The position numbers and the translations under genes are program-made. A DNA stretch of 64,000 nt from Miscanthus floridulus. Taxonomy: Eukaryota; Streptophyta; Magnoliopsida; Poales; Poaceae. The stretch is from contig NC_089594.1 of assembly GCF_019320115.1 (NCBI RefSeq), positions 23,429,086 to 23,493,085 of the forward strand, written 5' to 3'. The notes under the pieces are model-generated. The model did no database searches, was not told the origin of the DNA, and was given only the letters and a program-made list of their open reading frames with translations. Every line of letters starts with the position of its first letter. The first letter of the stretch is position 1. Of the stretch, positions 60,415-64,000 are shown one piece after another.

Positions 60415-61146
60415 GGCCTGTTTGGATTGAACCCTGAAGAAATTTGCCTCGCCTGTAGGCTGACTGTACGTTGTTTGGTTGCAGGCTGCTGCAGCCCTGG
60501 TACGTTGCCTGCCCCAGGCATCCGGCTGGACTCCAGGCATAGGAAAATGACCGCCTAGCTGCTGCTGCATGTTTGCCTTGACTAATACCATTCCAGTCAC
60601 CGGTTTAATTGCCTTAACTATATAGTTGCAGCAATCAAAAGTGCATTAGCTACTTAATTAAGGCAAACGTGCATTAGCTTTTTTAATTAAGGCAAACGTG
60701 TCATTATTAATTTAATTTAATAATTAATGAATAAATATTTTATTTATATTTTATAATTTACTATTCCAAAATGAATATATTTAGTTATCAAATATAGTTA
60801 AATATGCTTGATTAGAAATTATTATCTATTTTATTTACCAGAGAAAACCTATTAAACACAATTAAAATAACAAAATTATTTTTATTTTTATATTATTGAT
60901 TTGTAAAAGCATTTGATTTATTTTTCCATTTATTAATTGTGTTTATTACTCAAATGATATTAAGTAAGATTTTATATATAGAAGAAAATACATTCTTCCT
61001 CTTTATTAAACTTCTCAGGCATAGGTTTCCAACCAAACGGACTATCTCTCTATTTGCCTGGCCAGATAGATTCCATTAAATTTTCAGGCAACTCCCACGC
61101 AACATTTTTGCCAGACAAGTCATCCATGGAACCAACCAATCAGGCC
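60415..61146. mobile_element. Inverted-repeat element, superfamily unclear
   Basis: Left GGCCTGTTTGGATTGAACC and, inverted, right GGCCTGATTGGTTGGTTCC. TGCAG flanks both sides (60410-60414 and 61147-61151). The interior is very AT-rich (about 60600-61000). The 5-bp flank does not fit a common DNA transposon class and may be partly coincidence. Confidence 0.5.
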
Positions 61147-61289
61147 TGCAGTGTTTGTTGTGATCCATGGCCCGGACGATCCGTGATAGATCCTCCTCAG
61201 CTCGACCAGTACTGGTGTGGTGGTGCAGCTTGATTGCGGTGGCTGGAAAACGACGAGTTAGGTACGCCTACCGGCACTACTGGAGATGG

Positions 61290-61752
61290 GCTCTTTGCCG
61301 AGTGCTTAGGGCACTCGGCAAAGCCCCTATTGCACTCGGCAAAGGCTTTGCCGAGTGCCGCACTCGGCAAAAAGCAGTCGGCAAAGAACCCATCGGCAAA
61401 GGTTTTTTTGCCGAGTGCCAAATATCGGGCACTCGGTAAATCCTTTGCCGAGTGTCACGTCAGCACTCGGCAAAAAAAAATCCGACGTCAACTCTGACGG
61501 CCTCTTTGCCGAGTGCCACCTCAGCGGCACTCGGTAAAGATTTTTTTTTTGAAAATTCTTTGCCAAGTGCCATACTCTTGCACTCGGCAAAGAAATTTTT
61601 TCTTTTTTAAAAAAAAATCTTTGCCGAGTGCCATGGCTCTGGCACTCGGCAAAGCTGGGAAATTGGGTCTCTGCTTCCCAGCTTTGCCGAGTGCCATGGT
61701 CACGGCACTCGGCAAAGCCCTCTTTGCCGAGTGTGACACTCGGCAAAGAGGG
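61290..61752. repeat. Subterminal repeats of the second CACTA element
   Basis: About twenty copies of the CTTTGCCGAGTGCC unit and its inverse in 460 bp, often paired as hairpins around short spacers. Confidence 0.9.
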
Positions 61753-61789
61753 GGGAAATGCTATTTTTTTGGTTTTTTGCTTTTCATCA

Positions 61790-62043
61790 GCACAAACAAA
61801 GAAATCACATATATATCAACACACAGCACAGGATATATCACATACACATCCATATTACATCATATACACATCCACCATCCATAATACATCACATACAAAT
61901 CCATTGTCCATAATCCATCATATACATTCGCATCATCCATGACAATATCCATCACAATATATATATGTCTCTAATAGTAGTCCAATATAAGGCTAAGTCT
62001 AACACAAGTTCATGCAACATGAAAAGAAACAAATAAACGGTAC
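61790..62043. repeat. Degenerate CATCCATAATACATCACATA-type tandem repeat and AT-rich spacer
   Basis: About five loose copies of a CATCC(A)TAATACATCA unit (61840-61950). No coding region. Confidence 0.6.
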
Positions 62044-63640
62044 CTACTGCCAGCCTCCCCACCCAGAGTGTGAACTGCCACCTTGAGGAGGGCTAGTTGG
62101 CCACCCGGCCTGTGGAGAAGGGCCACCTTGAGGAGTCTGGTTCGAACCCGTCGACTGTGGCTGCACAAAGGAGAAGCGAATTCATGAGTATCTATAGGAG
62201 GGCCGCATAAGCTAAAGGAATAAACAACCATATATACTCACCGGAGTCCCTACAGGAGGAGGAGGAGGAGCCACAACTGGAGCGAGCAGCGACTGGGGCA
62301 CGACCACACCTGGCAAGGCCTGAAGGCTCGCCATGAAGCTGAACATGTCCTGCAGCCTCTGGGCTTGTACAACCTCCATCTCCAGCCGATGGGCTTCCGC
62401 CTGGGCCGCCTGCTGGGCCTCCAACCTCCGCAAGTTGACCTGCAACATTCCACCCGTAATGTTTAAACAATGCAAAGGCAAGGTAGATGTGTAAAAGCAA
62501 TAAACGACGAATAAAACAGTACTAACCTAGAGTTCCGCCATCTGCTACTGTGAGCTCTGCTGCCGAAAGCGTATGTGGAGGGAGGAGCTCGTGCCCCTTG
62601 CTCGAATCTCGGTGAGGTTGGGAACAGAGGCAGAGTCGAGTGTGATGTTCACCATCTAGTACCGGTCGTGTTGCTTCCCTCCTCCCATCCTCATCAGGAG
62701 GTCTGTGTCCAGGGGCTGGGTGGTCGGATCGAAGTCCTCCCCATGGTGCTCGCAGGCTGCCGAGGTGTACTCGCTAAGCTTGCTGTGGACGCTCGCGTTG
62801 GTGTACGCCTCAGTCCCGTCCGCCGGGTTGTAGGTGACTTCTAGGGCCATCGCCTTGCCCTTGTGTGCCTGGGCGTACGCCATGAACTCGTTGCATTCCT
62901 GGCCTTGGTGCACTTGGGACTGTGAGGAAAACACAAAGATGATTACAAGTAATGAGAATTGAGTGTTAGAATAAATAAATAAAGATGAAAACACAAAGAA
63001 GATTACCCATGTCTAGGCGTACGTGCTGAGGCTCCGGTTGCCTTGGTGGTGTGGCGCCCCACCCATCTGCAGGCGGTAGTCCTGACGGATGTTGTGCTTC
63101 TTCGCCCACTCCTCCGAGAGCCACCTGTCCACAATGGCCTCCCAGCAGAGGCGGTGCCTAGCGCACCAATCGGGACATTGCTGCATGCCATCAAGTTATT
63201 GATATGTCAAAAGATGAAATAAAGCCTACCTATTCTTTATGGAAGGAGTCAGTATTAATGTTTTGTACTTACCGAGAGGTACTGCTCCTTGGTGAGCGTC
63301 CTGGTCCTGGCATTGGCCTTCCTCACCACCTGACCAAGGACGTCGGCGCTGTAGTTGATGATGCACTGGAGCCGCGTCTCGTGGTACAGGTCTGAGAGTC
63401 GGGACCTACAGACCTTGTCCTGGACTCGCGCCGCTCGGTCCTCAAACCCTTCGTCGCACCTGAAGAAGTCCTGCATACAGACATCATGTATCGTTTCATT
63501 ATTTCAAGAACGACCAATGAATGCATAGTATTGATCAATTTAGTGCGATGCAGACTCACCCAGAACTCGGCCTTGATCCACGTCGCAACGGTGCCGAACT
63601 CGCTGTCCAATGGCATCCAGTTGTGAAACCATTGTCTTTT
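62044..63640 (-). pseudogene. CACTA accessory protein, Transposase_24 family, broken
   Basis: Likely exons: about 63640-63560, 63470-63273, 63180-63007, 62919-62527, 62439-62242, 62160-62044, with GT/AG borders. Family features: WIKAEFW, then DLYHETRLQCIINY, AIVDRWLSEEWAKKHN, then MGGAPHHQGNRSLSTYA, SQVHQGQECNEFMAYAQAHKGK, and a Gln/Glu-rich coiled coil with QMAEL and LRRLEAQQAAQAEAHRLEME. The last exon is Gly/Pro/Gln-rich and ends GWGGWQ-stop. Four in-frame TAG codons (63013-63015, 62656-62658, 62545-62547, 62527-62529) interrupt it. Three replace Gln and one a Trp, judged from context. The upstream end runs into a tnp2 fragment. It is the counterpart of the gene at 49355-52142 but a different subfamily. 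Confidence 0.75.
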
Positions 63641-64000
63641 CGTGAAGGGGCTTCTATGCCAAAGACAGCATATCGTAGTATGCCTTTGTGGATTCCTCTG
63701 GCTCGTCCTCTAATCCTTCACCGAACTGTGCCTCCTGAAAGTCATCCATCCAGTCTGCTACCCCGACATCTCCATCAAAAGCCTCGAGGCATGGTCTCAC
63801 CACCTCCTCTCTAATACGATCGGCTTCACCATGGTGGATCCAGCGGGTATAGTTTGGCGTGAATCCATACTTGCAAAGATCTTCCCCCATGTTTTTCTTA
63901 TTCTTTCTTACACGGTTGTCACATTTGCTGCAGGGACGCGGCATCCAACTTGACCCTCTAGCAGCCTCGCCAAATGAATGCTCCAAGAAAGCATTAGTCT
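63613..64000 (-). pseudogene. N-terminal part of a CACTA tnp2-type transposase, truncated
   Basis: The open frame enters from the right edge (AFLEHSFGEAARG). It has the CSKCDN motif, LCKYGFTPNYTRWIHHGE of the transposase-associated zinc domain, then an acidic linker with DWMDDFQEAQFGE and YYDMLSLA. A stop follows, then KPLHEKTMVSQLDAIG, which in full tnp2 proteins leads into the catalytic part. Here the sequence changes within a few codons into the Transposase_24 gene in another frame. This points to a large internal deletion. The stop after SLA is TAG where related proteins have a different residue. Confidence 0.7.

Larger units (their letters stand above)
61275..64000 (-). mobile_element. 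Second CACTA element, left part (runs off the window)
   Basis: Begins CACTACTGGAGATGGGCTC, followed by dense TTTGCCGAGTGC and GCACTCGGCAAAG repeats. Both its gene remnants are on the minus strand. CGG at 61272-61274 is the candidate duplication; the other end is outside the window. Confidence 0.85.

Noticed and set aside
59530..60440. Overlapping GC-rich frames as a host gene
   Set aside because: No domain, no consistent splice pattern and equally open antisense frames.
61290..61752. CRISPR-like array
   Set aside because: Repeats are inverted as well as direct, with irregular spacers, and sit at a CACTA end in a plant genome.

Overview
The window looks like intergenic, transposon-rich nuclear DNA of a grass, most likely a panicoid grass of the sorghum, sugarcane or maize type. 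Evidence: a plant cationic amino acid transporter gene with plant-type introns; SIRE/Opie-type Ty1-copia elements primed by initiator tRNA-Met; CACTA elements with subterminal TTTGCCGAGTGC-type repeats; Tourist- and Stowaway-like MITEs; a grass-type tRNA-derived SINE; and a Helitron-like terminus. The species call is an inference from sequence style; no search was run.

Layout. Positions 1-6054 hold no gene but a dense set of small DNA transposons: a Tourist-like MITE, a hAT element with an 8-bp target duplication, two GC-rich PIF/Harbinger-like elements and a Stowaway. Positions 6055-10995 (minus strand) hold the only clearly intact host gene, a five-exon cationic amino acid transporter of 623 codons with a TATA box near 11175. 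Positions 11300-13335 are AT-rich and end in a Helitron-type hairpin and CTAG.

Positions 13941-35813 are best read as one PIF/Harbinger-like element with 17-bp perfect terminal inverted repeats that was bombarded by retrotransposons. A 3.2-kb LTR-like element (13968-28088, TSD GCCGG) sits just inside its left end. That element carries a copia retrotransposon (14584-25525, TSD CGTCA), whose 3' LTR carries a solo LTR (23891-24750, TSD GAATC). A second LTR-like insertion lies at 29551-33047 (TSD ATGAA). What is left of the Harbinger-like element encodes a Myb/SANT-like protein with a frameshift near its C-terminus. No transposase was found.

Positions 37371-47550 hold a second, inverted copy of the same copia family (TSD GGTAT). 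Both copia copies carry several nonsense mutations, nearly all C-to-T or G-to-A transitions. Positions 47622-59308 hold MITEs and a 10.9-kb CACTA element (48408-59259, TSD CCT) that appears to have landed inside a Tourist-like MITE. The CACTA element has an intact seven-exon Transposase_24-type accessory gene and only the C-terminal part of a tnp2-type transposase gene. It also carries a captured, intron-containing fragment of a host DENN-domain gene. A second CACTA element starts at 61275 and runs off the right edge; its genes are decayed and partly fused.

The elements do not form a pathway; the interest is in their nesting, decay pattern and gene capture. I found no evidence for an unknown multi-gene system. 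The best candidate for novelty is the chimeric CACTA element. All splice sites, family names and insertion orders come from reading the sequence by eye.
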